A stretch of DNA of 64,000 bases, taken from NCBI GenBank assembly GCA_945897365.1, contig CAMDFD010000004.1:62001-126000 (forward strand), read 5' to 3'. How positions within the stretch are numbered: position 1 is the first letter of the stretch; every line of letters starts with the position of its first letter. The position numbers were made by a program, and so were the translations under genes. Shown one piece after another: positions 44,310-52,400 of the stretch. The DNA is from Bordetella parapertussis. GTDB lineage: Bacteria; Pseudomonadota; Gammaproteobacteria; Burkholderiales; Burkholderiaceae_B. The notes under the pieces were generated by a model. That model had not been told where the DNA came from. It ran no database searches and saw only the letters and a program-made list of their open reading frames with translations.

Positions 44310-45641
44310 ATGTCAGCATCGACAATGACCCCTAGCGAGATCGTGTCCGAACTGGACAAATACATCGTCGGACAACATCGTGCCAAACGCTCTGTCGCCG
44401 TCGCGCTGCGTAACCGCTGGCGTCGCCAGCAGGTCGCCGAGCCCCTGCGTCACGAGATCCATCCCAAAAATATATTGATGATCGGCCCCACAGGTGTAGG
44501 CAAAACCGAAATCGCTCGCAGGCTCGCCAAGCTAGTTGATGCGCCTTTCATCAAAATAGAAGCCACGAAATTTACCGAAGTCGGTTATGTCGGTCGCGAT
44601 GTCGATACGATCATTCGTGACCTCGCCGAGATCGCCGTCAAGCAAACCCGCGAACAAGAAATGAAACGCGTGCGTACGCTTGCCGAAGACTCCGCCGAGG
44701 ATCGCATTCTTGATGTGTTACTCACGCCGCCGCGCGCCGCAGATGGCTCGCCTATCCGCGAAGAAACCGCCACACGGCAAACTTTTCGTAAGCGTTTGCG
44801 CGAGGGTCACCTCGATGCCACCGAAATCGATATCGAAGTCGCGCAAGCCACGCCGCAAATGGACATCATGACGCCCCCGGGCATGGAAGAGATGGCCGAA
44901 CAACTCAAGGGTATGTTCGCCGGTCTATCACGTGAAAAAACCAAGTCGCGCAAAATGACCGTCAAAGAAGCTTTCAAACTCTTGGTCGACGAAGAAGCCG
45001 CCAAACGCGTGAACGAAGAAGACATTCGCACCGTCGCGATCCAAAAAGTTGAACAGCACGGCATCGTTTTTCTCGATGAAATCGACAAAATCGCCTCACG
45101 CCAAGAGTCCGGCGGCGCAGAGGTGTCGCGCCAAGGTGTGCAACGCGATCTGCTGCCCTTAGTCGAGGGTACAACCGTCACCACCAAGTACGGCATGATC
45201 CGCACCGATCATATTTTATTTATTGCCTCAGGTGCGTTTCACCTTTCGCGGCCTTCGGATCTGATTCCCGAACTCCAAGGCCGCTTTCCGATTCGTGTCG
45301 AGCTCGACTCATTGACCGCCGAAGATTTCGTACAGATTTTGTGCGAAACCGATGCTTCGCTGACCAAGCAATATACGGCTTTGCTCGCCACTGAAGAAGT
45401 ACATCTGAACTTTACTGAGGAGGGGATCGCTCGTTTGGCCGAGCTCGCCTTTGACGTCAACGAACGCACTGAAAACATTGGTGCCCGCCGTCTCTATACG
45501 GTCATGGAAAAACTGTTAGAGGACTTGTCCTTTGACGCCACTAGCAGCAGCGGTCAGACGATCATGATTGATGCACACTATGTCAACGCTCAGCTCGCAG
45601 AAGCCGCAGCCAGTCAAGACCTAGCCCGTTACGTACTCTAA
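44310..45641 (+). CDS. hslU: ATP-dependent protease ATPase subunit HslU
   Basis: A 443-residue AAA+ unfoldase. Walker A MIGPTGVGKTE, Walker B GIVFLDEIDKI, the I-domain in the middle (about 100-245) and the C-terminal ending LARYVL that docks into HslV are all present. PSEIVSELDKYIVGQHRAKRSVAVALRNRWRR is the usual N-terminus. HslUV degrades misfolded and SOS proteins. Confidence 0.96.
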   Translation: MSASTMTPSEIVSELDKYIVGQHRAKRSVAVALRNRWRRQQVAEPLRHEIHPKNILMIGPTGVGKTEIARRLAKLVDAPFIKIEATKFTEVGYVGRDVDTIIRDLAEIAVKQTREQEMKRVRTLAEDSAEDRILDVLLTPPRAADGSPIREETATRQTFRKRLREGHLDATEIDIEVAQATPQMDIMTPPGMEEMAEQLKGMFAGLSREKTKSRKMTVKEAFKLLVDEEAAKRVNEEDIRTVAIQKVEQHGIVFLDEIDKIASRQESGGAEVSRQGVQRDLLPLVEGTTVTTKYGMIRTDHILFIASGAFHLSRPSDLIPELQGRFPIRVELDSLTAEDFVQILCETDASLTKQYTALLATEEVHLNFTEEGIARLAELAFDVNERTENIGARRLYTVMEKLLEDLSFDATSSSGQTIMIDAHYVNAQLAEAAASQDLARYVL

Positions 45642-45649
45642 GGACAAAT

Positions 45650-46192
45650 ATGAGCACTCGACTCTCGATCATCGCGACACGTACCGGAGACGATGGCTCA
45701 ACGGGCTTGGGTGACGGCACACGCGTCCCTAAGGATAGCGCCCGCGTACAAGCCATGGGGGATGTGGACGAGCTCAATAGCTGCCTAGGTTTACTGTTGG
45801 CCGATGACGTGCCTGCAGACATTGCTGCGGCCATCGCCCCAGCCCAACACGTTTTGTTTGACCTGGGTAGCGAACTCGCTGTACCGGGTTATTTTTTGAT
45901 GAAACCCGAACAAGTCGCTTATCTGGATCAGCAGATCAGCACCTTCAATGCACGGCTCGAACCGCTCAAAGAATTTATCCTGCCTGGTGGTACGCGTACT
46001 GCGTCGCTTGCCCACGTTGCCCGGAGCGTTTGCCGTCGTGCCGAACGCTCGGTGGTGGCCCTGCATCACGAGACACCGATGGGTCCCCTGCCACAGCAGT
46101 ACCTCAATCGCCTATCAGACTTGCTGTTTATCATGGCACGATGCCTGAATAAAGCCGCGCAACATCCTGATTCGCTGTGGCGGCGGGACTGA
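45650..46192 (+). CDS. Cob(I)alamin adenosyltransferase, PduO type
   Basis: A 180-residue trimeric adenosyltransferase that attaches adenosine to cobalamin. The N-terminal ATP site is TRTGDDGSTGLGDGTRVPKDS, followed by VQAMGDVDELNSCLGLLLA and LPGGTRTASLAHVARSVCRRAERSVV. The gene is 8 nt after hslU, so it is probably co-transcribed. Its stop abuts the stop of the convergent toxin gene (no intergenic base). Confidence 0.92.
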   Translation: MSTRLSIIATRTGDDGSTGLGDGTRVPKDSARVQAMGDVDELNSCLGLLLADDVPADIAAAIAPAQHVLFDLGSELAVPGYFLMKPEQVAYLDQQISTFNARLEPLKEFILPGGTRTASLAHVARSVCRRAERSVVALHHETPMGPLPQQYLNRLSDLLFIMARCLNKAAQHPDSLWRRD

Positions 46193-46696
46193 TTACTTTT
46201 CATGTAATGTGTATCGCCTCAAGCGGGGCAACACTGTTTGAGCTTCTTTGAGTAATTGCTCCCAATTGTCCGGCGGATGACCACTTTCTAGCATATTGCG
46301 AAACACCAAATATGCGTCATCGCTACTCTCATATGCCCGCTTCGTCTCCTCATCGTTGACCCAGACGTACACAATCATTTTGACTTGTGCGTGGTAACGA
46401 AAAAACAAACGATACTGCTGAAAGAATTTTGCGCGAAACCAGTGTTTGCGTTCAGTTTCTAAGGCTGCGCCTTGTCGATATTCGCTCCTCATTGGATCTT
46501 GCGGTATAACCTCAAATGCTAACTTGATGATCGCTGCTAATCGCTTAGTAGCATTTTTCCTCGTATACCCGATCGGATCTTTCTTTTTAAGAAGCTCTAC
46601 TTGACTGGTGAGCTGCTCAAGTTGAGTTAAAAAAAGTGGGTGAGCAAAAATGGTCCAACCATTTATCACGAGTCCTTCATTCGACGCGCGGATCAC
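46193..46696 (-). CDS. yhaV: YhaV-family type II toxin (RelE superfamily RNase)
   Basis: A 167-residue protein with the YhaV features: INGWTIFAHPLFLTQLEQL, KNATKRLAAI, IPQDPMRSEYRQGAALETERKHWFRAKFFQQYRLFFRYH and IVYVWVNDEETKRAYESSDDAYLVFRNML. YhaV is a ribosome-linked endoribonuclease toxin. It is downstream of, and overlaps by 4 nt, the PrlF-type antitoxin. The region is less GC-rich than its neighbours, as expected for an acquired module. No truncation is visible. Confidence 0.9.
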   Translation of the reverse strand: MIRASNEGLVINGWTIFAHPLFLTQLEQLTSQVELLKKKDPIGYTRKNATKRLAAIIKLAFEVIPQDPMRSEYRQGAALETERKHWFRAKFFQQYRLFFRYHAQVKMIVYVWVNDEETKRAYESSDDAYLVFRNMLESGHPPDNWEQLLKEAQTVLPRLRRYTLHEK

Positions 46697-47031
46697 TCAT
46701 CATCTGCCGATAAAGGTGCATCCAAATCAACGTCGAGACCTTCGACTAGAGATTGCAGCCGTTGAACAAAAGCGGGATCTATTGCCTGTAGCCTCTCAGG
46801 ATGTGTTGCGACATCGCGGGCAAGAAAACTCAGAAACGCGTCAAGGGCCGGGTCATTTTTTTCGGCGACCTCTGCACGCGTGAGCATCACTCCACCTTCG
46901 GGGAGAATGGTGTAATGAATCTTGTCACGTTTACCAAGACGCAAAGCGCGGCGCACAGTTTCGGGTACCGTGGTTTGATACCGATCCGTGAGCGTAGACT
47001 CAACTTCAAGCTTAATAGGCATCAAAGACAT
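46693..47031 (-). CDS. prlF: PrlF-family antitoxin (AbrB/SpoVT fold)
   Basis: The partner of YhaV. The N-terminal swapped-hairpin DNA-binding domain reads VESTLTDRYQTTVPETVRRALRLGKRDKIHYTI, followed by an acidic C-terminus that should bind the toxin. I use ATG 47031 (112 residues); 47022 is also possible. A frame to 47082 exists but would cover the candidate promoter. The pair probably autoregulates. Confidence 0.88.
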   Translation of the reverse strand: MSLMPIKLEVESTLTDRYQTTVPETVRRALRLGKRDKIHYTILPEGGVMLTRAEVAEKNDPALDAFLSFLARDVATHPERLQAIDPAFVQRLQSLVEGLDVDLDAPLSADDE

Positions 47032-47052
47032 AGGGGAAAACAAACATGCATA

Positions 47053-47082
47053 ATGGTAATGCAAATGCATTGTCACTGTCAA
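47053..47082 (-). promoter_or_regulatory. Candidate promoter of prlF-yhaV
   Basis: On the minus strand TTGACA (47077-47082) and TACCAT (47053-47058) are separated by 18 nt, which would start transcription shortly before the ATG at 47031. ATGCATTTGCAT-like inverted elements overlap it and could be the PrlF operator. Confidence 0.5.
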
Positions 47083-47104
47083 GCGATTAAAAGGTCGATA
47101 GAAA

Positions 47105-47160
47105 TTGATAGCTAATAGTTATCAATTAATCATTAACTTTCATTTTACGTGAATCAATTC
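47105..47160. promoter_or_regulatory. LysR-type operator copy A, before the Bug-receptor operon
   Basis: The perfect dyad TTGATA-N9-TATCAA (47105-47125) fits the LysR T-N11-A rule. The 54 bp at 47107-47160 match copy B (51282-51335) at 41 of 54 positions with no gap, including TATCAAT and TTTCATTTTAC. The end lies 50 nt before the receptor start codon. Binding by the island's LysR protein is inferred. Confidence 0.8.
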
Positions 47161-47209
47161 AACTTCTAGTATGTGGGGGTAAGTCCAACAACGGAATCAG
47201 GAGACCCCC

Positions 47210-48172
47210 GTGAAAACAAAACTAGTCAATGCCTTGATGCTGGGCCTAGCCGTGTCGCTCAGCGCTCCCGCGCTCGCACAAGAGTGGCCAACGAAACCTG
47301 TTAAGTTGCTCGTCGGCGCCTCACCAGGCGGTGGTACAGATCAGATGGCCCGAGCCGTCGCGGACAAACTCACACCGATGTGGAGCCAAACCGTGGTGGT
47401 CGAAAACAGGCCCGGCGCTTCAAACACACTTGCGGCTGACGTGACGGCCAAATCAACGGATGGCCAAACCATGTTGATGGGCGTGTCGACCGCGCAAGCC
47501 ATCGCACCGCATCTGCTCAAACTCAACTACGACAACGCAAAAGATCTCATCCCCGTCGCATTTACCGGCTCCGTGCCTAACGTACTCGTTGTCGCAGCCA
47601 ATAGTCCCGTTAACAGCGTGCAAGACCTCGTTAAACTGCTCAAAAGCAAACCCGGTCAACTGAACTTTGCTTCGAGCGGTGCAGGCAGCACACAGCATAT
47701 CGCAGCCGAACTCTTTAAAGATCTGGCTGGCGTCAATGCCGTTCACGTTCCTTACAAAGGCAGCAGTCCCGCCATGATTGACCTGATCGCCGGACAGGTT
47801 CAATACGCCTTCGAAACCATGTCCTCGGCATTGCCTCAAATCCGTGGCGGCAAACTCAAAGCACTCGGTGTTGCAAGCGACGTACGTAACCCACAACTGC
47901 CCAACACACCTACGATGAAAGAAGCGGGTGTCCCCTTGGTAATGAGTGCCTGGTATGGCGTTTACATGCCTGCCAAGACACCTGCCGCAGTCATCAGCAA
48001 AGTCAATGCGGATGTAAACAAGGTACTCAACATGCCCGACACCGCAAAACGTCTGGAAACGATTGGCGCTACGATTCAACCCATGTCACAAGCGCAATTC
48101 AAAGCATTTCACGATGCTGAAAACAAGCGTTATGCCGACGTGATTAAAAAGAACAACATTAAAGTCAATTAA
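47210..48172 (+). CDS. Bug-family (TctC) tripartite tricarboxylate transporter receptor
   Basis: The 320-residue periplasmic solute-binding protein has a signal peptide (MKTKLVNALMLGLAVSLSAPALA, cut before QEWPTKPVK) and the Bug features KLLVGASPGGGTDQMARA and VVENRPGASN. GTG 47210 has AGGAGA at 6 nt. Bug proteins bind small carboxylates; TctA/TctB membrane partners are not in the window, a common situation in Bordetella-like genomes where orphans are frequent. It leads an operon with the dehydratase and DapA-like lyase, so its ligand is probably their substrate. Confidence 0.93.
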   Translation: MKTKLVNALMLGLAVSLSAPALAQEWPTKPVKLLVGASPGGGTDQMARAVADKLTPMWSQTVVVENRPGASNTLAADVTAKSTDGQTMLMGVSTAQAIAPHLLKLNYDNAKDLIPVAFTGSVPNVLVVAANSPVNSVQDLVKLLKSKPGQLNFASSGAGSTQHIAAELFKDLAGVNAVHVPYKGSSPAMIDLIAGQVQYAFETMSSALPQIRGGKLKALGVASDVRNPQLPNTPTMKEAGVPLVMSAWYGVYMPAKTPAAVISKVNADVNKVLNMPDTAKRLETIGATIQPMSQAQFKAFHDAENKRYADVIKKNNIKVN

Positions 48173-48201
48173 TTTTTAAAAGCTGCACAGGAAGTGTATT
48201 T

Positions 48202-49374
48202 ATGAAGATCAAAGCCGTCCGCGCCCGCGTGTTTGAATGGAAAGGTAAAACCGTTCCGCCTCAAGGTAACTTTTGTTCAAACGCTATGGACTTGGTGTAC
48301 TCAAAAAACGAAACCATGAGTACCTTCCGTTTCCATTCGTGGACGGTCGTCGAAATCGAGACCGACAACGGCATTGTCGGTCTCGGTAACGTCGCACTCG
48401 CACCCAAGATCGCCAAAGCCATCATCGACGAATACCTCGCCGCCATGGTGATCGGCGAAGATCCTTGGGATTACGAATACCTGTGGCAAAAAATGTATCG
48501 CGGTACGCATGCTTGGGGACGCAAAGGCGTGGCCATGGCCGCAATTTCTGCCATCGACTTAGCCATCTGGGACATCCTAGGTAAAAGCGTCAATAAGCCG
48601 GTCTTTAAATTGCTTGGCGGTCGCACCAAAGAAAAGATTCCTTGCTACTACTCCAAGCTCTACCGCACCGACTTGAATGAAATGCAAAAAGAGGCGCAGA
48701 CCTTTCTCGACCAAGGTTTCAAGGCTTTTAAAATGCGCTTTGGCTATGGTCCCGCGCATCTGCAACAAGGTGTAGTCGAAAACCTCAAATCGGTCGCCGC
48801 AGTCCGCGAAGTGATCGGCGACGATACGGATCTGATGCTCGAGTGCTACATGGGTTGGAACCTAGAGTACGCAAAACGCATGCTACCCAAGTTGGAAAAG
48901 TATGCGCCCCGTTGGTTAGAGGAGCCCGTCATTGCCGACGACATCGACGGCTATGCTGAGCTCAATCAGCTGACCAGCATCCCAATTTCTGGCGGAGAAC
49001 ACGAGTTTTCTCTCTACGGTTTCAAGCAACTACTTGATCGTAAAGCGGTCTCTGTTGTGCAATACGATACCAACCGCGTTGGGGGCATTACCGCCGCACA
49101 TAAAATCAATGCTCTCTGCGAAGCCTATAGCGTGCCGGTGATTCCTCATGCAGGTCAGATGCACAACTATCACCTGACCATGAGCACGCTCGCCTCACCC
49201 ATGAGCGAGTACTTTCCCATGTTCGATGTCGAAGTCGGTAACGAACTGTTCTACTACATCTTTGATGGTGAGCCTGTGGCCAAAGATGGTTTTATCCAGC
49301 TCGACGACCATACGCCCGGACTTGGCCTCACACTCAAGACCGAGTTTCTGAAAGACTTCAACATCATCGAGTAA
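48202..49374 (+). CDS. Enolase-superfamily (mandelate racemase/muconate lactonizing type) dehydratase
   Basis: A 390-residue enzyme with the MR-subgroup barrel: metal ligands in LMLECYMGWN, WLEEPVIADD and ISGGEHEFS, a basic motif in FKMRFGYGP and a His in VIPHAGQMHNYHL. Its C-terminal portion (VEVGNELFYYIFDGEPVAKDGFIQL...GLGLTL) resembles L-rhamnonate dehydratase-type sugar-acid dehydratases. It should remove water from a 2,3-dihydroxy acid to give a 2-keto-3-deoxy acid. The substrate is not proven. It is 29 nt after the receptor and 5 nt before the DapA-like gene. Confidence 0.85.
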   Translation: MKIKAVRARVFEWKGKTVPPQGNFCSNAMDLVYSKNETMSTFRFHSWTVVEIETDNGIVGLGNVALAPKIAKAIIDEYLAAMVIGEDPWDYEYLWQKMYRGTHAWGRKGVAMAAISAIDLAIWDILGKSVNKPVFKLLGGRTKEKIPCYYSKLYRTDLNEMQKEAQTFLDQGFKAFKMRFGYGPAHLQQGVVENLKSVAAVREVIGDDTDLMLECYMGWNLEYAKRMLPKLEKYAPRWLEEPVIADDIDGYAELNQLTSIPISGGEHEFSLYGFKQLLDRKAVSVVQYDTNRVGGITAAHKINALCEAYSVPVIPHAGQMHNYHLTMSTLASPMSEYFPMFDVEVGNELFYYIFDGEPVAKDGFIQLDDHTPGLGLTLKTEFLKDFNIIE

Positions 49375-49379
49375 AGATC

Positions 49380-50303
49380 ATGGCAGCACATCCCAGATAT
49401 CAAGGCGTCTTTCCCGTCGTTCCAACGATTTTTAAAGAGTCCGGCGAACTCGATCTGCCGGGTCAAAAGCGTTGTGTCGATTTCATGATCGACGCGGGAT
49501 CACACGGCTTGTGTATTCTGGCAAACTTCTCAGAACAGTTTTCAATCTCTGATGACGAGCGAGATCGTCTGACCCGCGAGATATTGGAGCATGTCGCAGG
49601 ACGCGTGCCTGTCATCGTCACGACGACCCATTACGGATCACTGATTTGCGCACAACGCAGCAAACGCGCGCAAGACTTGGGCGCATCCATGGTAATGATC
49701 ATGCCCCCCTATCATGGCGCGACCATTCGCGTACCAGAGCCAAACATATACGAGTTTTTTACAAAAGTCTCGGATGCAATCAACATCCCCATCATGATCC
49801 AGGATGCGCCTGTCAGCGGCACCCCCTTATCCGCCGCATTTCTGGCAAAGATGGCGACAGAAATCGCCAACGTCTCCTATTTCAAAATCGAGACTGCGGG
49901 TGCGGCTAGCAAACTGCGTGAGCTCATCAAACTCGGTGACGATGCAATCGAAGGGCCATGGGATGGCGAAGAAGCCATCACTTTATTGCCCGATCTCGAA
50001 GCAGGCTGCACCGGCGCCATGACCGGTGGCGGCTACCCGGACGGAATTCGTCAGATCATGGATCCCTGGTTTGCGGGCAATCGCGAGCAAGCGATTGACG
50101 CCTACGCTCGGTGGTTACCTTTGATCAATTACGAAAACCGTCAAGGCGGCATTTTGTCTGCCAAAGCACTCATGAAAGCGGGCGGCATCATCGACGCCGA
50201 GGTTTCACGACACCCTTTTCCTGCGATGAATCCGGCTGTGCGCAGTGGTCTGATCGAAACCGCTAAACGACTTGATCCTCTGGTATTTCGCTGGGGCAAG
50301 TAA
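49380..50303 (+). CDS. DapA/NAL-superfamily lyase, likely 2-keto-3-deoxy-acid aldolase or dehydratase
   Basis: A 307-residue TIM barrel of the dihydrodipicolinate synthase / N-acetylneuraminate lyase superfamily. The Schiff-base Lys is in VSYFKIETAG. The usual YNxP segment before it is IQDAPVSG, so the catalytic Tyr of DHDPS is replaced and lysine synthesis is unlikely. Following the dehydratase, the logical substrate is its 2-keto-3-deoxy product, to be cleaved to pyruvate plus an aldehyde or dehydrated. That is inference from context. Confidence 0.83.
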   Translation: MAAHPRYQGVFPVVPTIFKESGELDLPGQKRCVDFMIDAGSHGLCILANFSEQFSISDDERDRLTREILEHVAGRVPVIVTTTHYGSLICAQRSKRAQDLGASMVMIMPPYHGATIRVPEPNIYEFFTKVSDAINIPIMIQDAPVSGTPLSAAFLAKMATEIANVSYFKIETAGAASKLRELIKLGDDAIEGPWDGEEAITLLPDLEAGCTGAMTGGGYPDGIRQIMDPWFAGNREQAIDAYARWLPLINYENRQGGILSAKALMKAGGIIDAEVSRHPFPAMNPAVRSGLIETAKRLDPLVFRWGK

Positions 50304-50330
50304 GCCTCTGATATAAGCCGTCGCTCTAAA

Positions 50331-51260
50331 TCAGAGACTGAGTTCTGGCGGATGAAGCATCGTTAAAAATGCTTTTGTCGCTGCAGAAGCAGGTCGATCC
50401 CGCTTGAGCAGACTCCCATAAGGATCAAGCTTGTTCTTGATCCGATAGCGCAACACTTTGATTCGACCGCTATCAGCAAAAATCGCCGCGACAGATTCGG
50501 GAATGACCGCAATCATCTCGGTGCGGGTGACGATATCCGCCGTAGTCAGGATGGAGGAGGTCTCAATGAGTGTCGCAGGCAACACCAAATGTTGGTCACG
50601 AAACTCTCGCTCGATCACCGCACGCATCGGACTGCCCGGCCCCTGAAGAATCCAGGGATACTTGTGCAAAGCCTCCAGAGTCACCTTAGCCTTGCCGGCA
50701 AGGGGATGATTCACGGCCCCCACAATCGATAGGGTTTCATTGGCGATCGGTCGAAATACATAATCCTCATGCTTGACGCTCACAATCCGTCCAATCACCA
50801 AGTCTAAGTCACCCTGATTGAGCGCCTCGATCAGCACATCGCTGGTCGCCGTCGAAATGTTGATCGACAGCATTGGATAGGATCGTCGCATCGCGATCAA
50901 CGCATCTGTCAAGATTGCGGGTGAAGCCGCCATAATACTTCCCACCGACAGCGTCCCATGAATGCCCATTTGCATCGCATCCAGTTCCCGAGCCAGAGAC
51001 TCCAGGCTGCCTCGCATCCCTTGAAAAAACCCCAGCACCGTTTTGCCTGCGGCATTCAGAGTCAGTGTTCTGCCCGTTCGATCAAAAATCTTTGTCCCAA
51101 GCGCATCCTCGAGCTCGTGCAGCATTTTGGTGGCGGCAGGCTGGGTCATTCCCATGACTTGGGCCGCTGCACGCAAGGTCCGATGTTCCTGAATATTCAG
51201 CAGTAACGACACTTGTCGCATACGCAAGCGATTGAGCAAGGTGTGGGCGTAGTGATTCAT
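50331..51260 (-). CDS. LysR-family transcriptional regulator of the catabolic island
   Basis: A 309-residue LysR protein. The N-terminal winged helix reads MRQVSLLLNIQEHRTLRAAAQVMGMTQPAATKMLHELEDALGTKIFDRTGRTLTLNAAGKTVLGF (about 14-78), followed by a periplasmic-binding-like effector domain. It is convergent with the DapA-like gene (27 nt) and divergent from the PdxA-like gene. The operator dyad begins about 21 nt before its own start, so autoregulation is likely. The effector should be a small acid of the pathway. Confidence 0.9.
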   Translation of the reverse strand: MNHYAHTLLNRLRMRQVSLLLNIQEHRTLRAAAQVMGMTQPAATKMLHELEDALGTKIFDRTGRTLTLNAAGKTVLGFFQGMRGSLESLARELDAMQMGIHGTLSVGSIMAASPAILTDALIAMRRSYPMLSINISTATSDVLIEALNQGDLDLVIGRIVSVKHEDYVFRPIANETLSIVGAVNHPLAGKAKVTLEALHKYPWILQGPGSPMRAVIEREFRDQHLVLPATLIETSSILTTADIVTRTEMIAVIPESVAAIFADSGRIKVLRYRIKNKLDPYGSLLKRDRPASAATKAFLTMLHPPELSL

Positions 51261-51280
51261 ATGATGGATTTCATTTTTTA

Positions 51281-51335
51281 TGATAACTTTTAGATATCAA
51301 TCAATGATGAAGTTTCATTTTACTGGAATTGATTA
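51281..51335. promoter_or_regulatory. LysR-type operator copy B, between lysR and the pdxA-like gene
   Basis: TGATA-N9-TATCA (51281-51299) is a perfect dyad and the whole 54-bp stretch aligns ungapped with copy A (41 of 54). It sits 21 nt upstream of the LysR start and ends 39 nt before the PdxA-like start, in the usual place for a LysR target. Confidence 0.82.
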
Positions 51336-51374
51336 TCTCCCTAGAATAGTGCAACCACATTAAAAGAGAAACGT

Positions 51375-52400
51375 ATGCAAAACGCCCGCCCCGTCGTCGT
51401 ACTGACCCTCGGTGATCCCGCAGGAATCGGCGCCGAGCTCATTGCGCGTCTACTCGCCCAGCATCCTGTATGCACCCTTGCCAACGTCGTACTCATCGGC
51501 GATCCGTGGCTATGGGAGCAAGGGCAGCACATTGCGCAGGTCCGTGTTCCGACCACCTCGGTGGAGTCTTTTGATGCGGTACGAGAGCGTCCCAACCAAG
51601 ATCTGCCAGCGTTTTTAGCGATTCACTCCATCGATCCCAACGATGTCCAAACGGGTCAAGTCAGCGCACAAAATGGATCTTCAACATTAAAAATTCTCAA
51701 TACCTGTATGGATGCAACGTTGGCTGGGCATGTTGACGCCATTTGTTTTGCACCTCTCAATAAACAAGCGCTCAAAATGGGCGGCATGAAACACGAGGAC
51801 GAGCTGCATCACTTCGCGGAGTATCTGGGCGTCACAGGATATTTTTGCGAATTCAACACACTCGGCAACCTCTGGACCTCCCGCATCTCCTCGCACGTTC
51901 CACTCAAGGATGTCGCCCAATACCTGAGTCAAGAACGGATCCTGCAAGCGTCAGAACTCATCTACAAAGCGCTACTTGCCAGTGGTTTTGAAACACCCAA
52001 AATCGCCATTGCTGCGTTCAATCCACATGGTGGAGATGGCGGCTCCTGCGGCCGCGAAGAAATCGACATCATCGCGCCGGCAGTCGCGGCACTGCAAGCG
52101 AAAAGCTGGCCCACTGACACGCCATTCCATGGACCTTTTCCGGCGGATACGATTTTCTTAAAAGCTCAGGCTGGCGAGTATCAAGCGATCGTCACGATGT
52201 ATCACGACCAAGGGCAAATCGCCATCAAGCTTCTCGGCTTTTCGAGGGGCGTGACTGTTCAAGGCGGACTCCCGATCCCAATCACCACGCCAGCACACGG
52301 CACCGCCTACGATATCGCTGGCAAAGGTCTTGCGAGCGTTGAAGCCACCTGGCAAGCCTTTCAGATCGCCGCTCGCATGGGTAAAGCCTGGCGACAATGA
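51375..52400 (+). CDS. PdxA-family dehydrogenase (PdxA2-like, catabolic)
   Basis: A 341-residue member of the 4-hydroxythreonine-4-phosphate dehydrogenase family. The three metal histidines of PdxA are retained in the segments MKHEDEL, ISSHVPLKDV and MYHDQGQIAIK, and TLGDPAGIGAEL opens the protein. The usual GHTE motif is changed to KHEDE, which suggests a different substrate. PdxA2 paralogues oxidise 4-phospho acids in tetronate catabolism and TphB oxidises a diol; no tetronate kinase (DUF1537) is nearby. Under the shared LysR operator, I expect an NAD-dependent oxidation in the island's pathway. Overlaps lysE by 4 nt. Confidence 0.83.
   Translation: MQNARPVVVLTLGDPAGIGAELIARLLAQHPVCTLANVVLIGDPWLWEQGQHIAQVRVPTTSVESFDAVRERPNQDLPAFLAIHSIDPNDVQTGQVSAQNGSSTLKILNTCMDATLAGHVDAICFAPLNKQALKMGGMKHEDELHHFAEYLGVTGYFCEFNTLGNLWTSRISSHVPLKDVAQYLSQERILQASELIYKALLASGFETPKIAIAAFNPHGGDGGSCGREEIDIIAPAVAALQAKSWPTDTPFHGPFPADTIFLKAQAGEYQAIVTMYHDQGQIAIKLLGFSRGVTVQGGLPIPITTPAHGTAYDIAGKGLASVEATWQAFQIAARMGKAWRQ

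Noticed and set aside
45642..45649. Cobalamin riboswitch before the adenosyltransferase gene
   Set aside because: Only 8 nt separate hslU and this gene, leaving no room for an aptamer.
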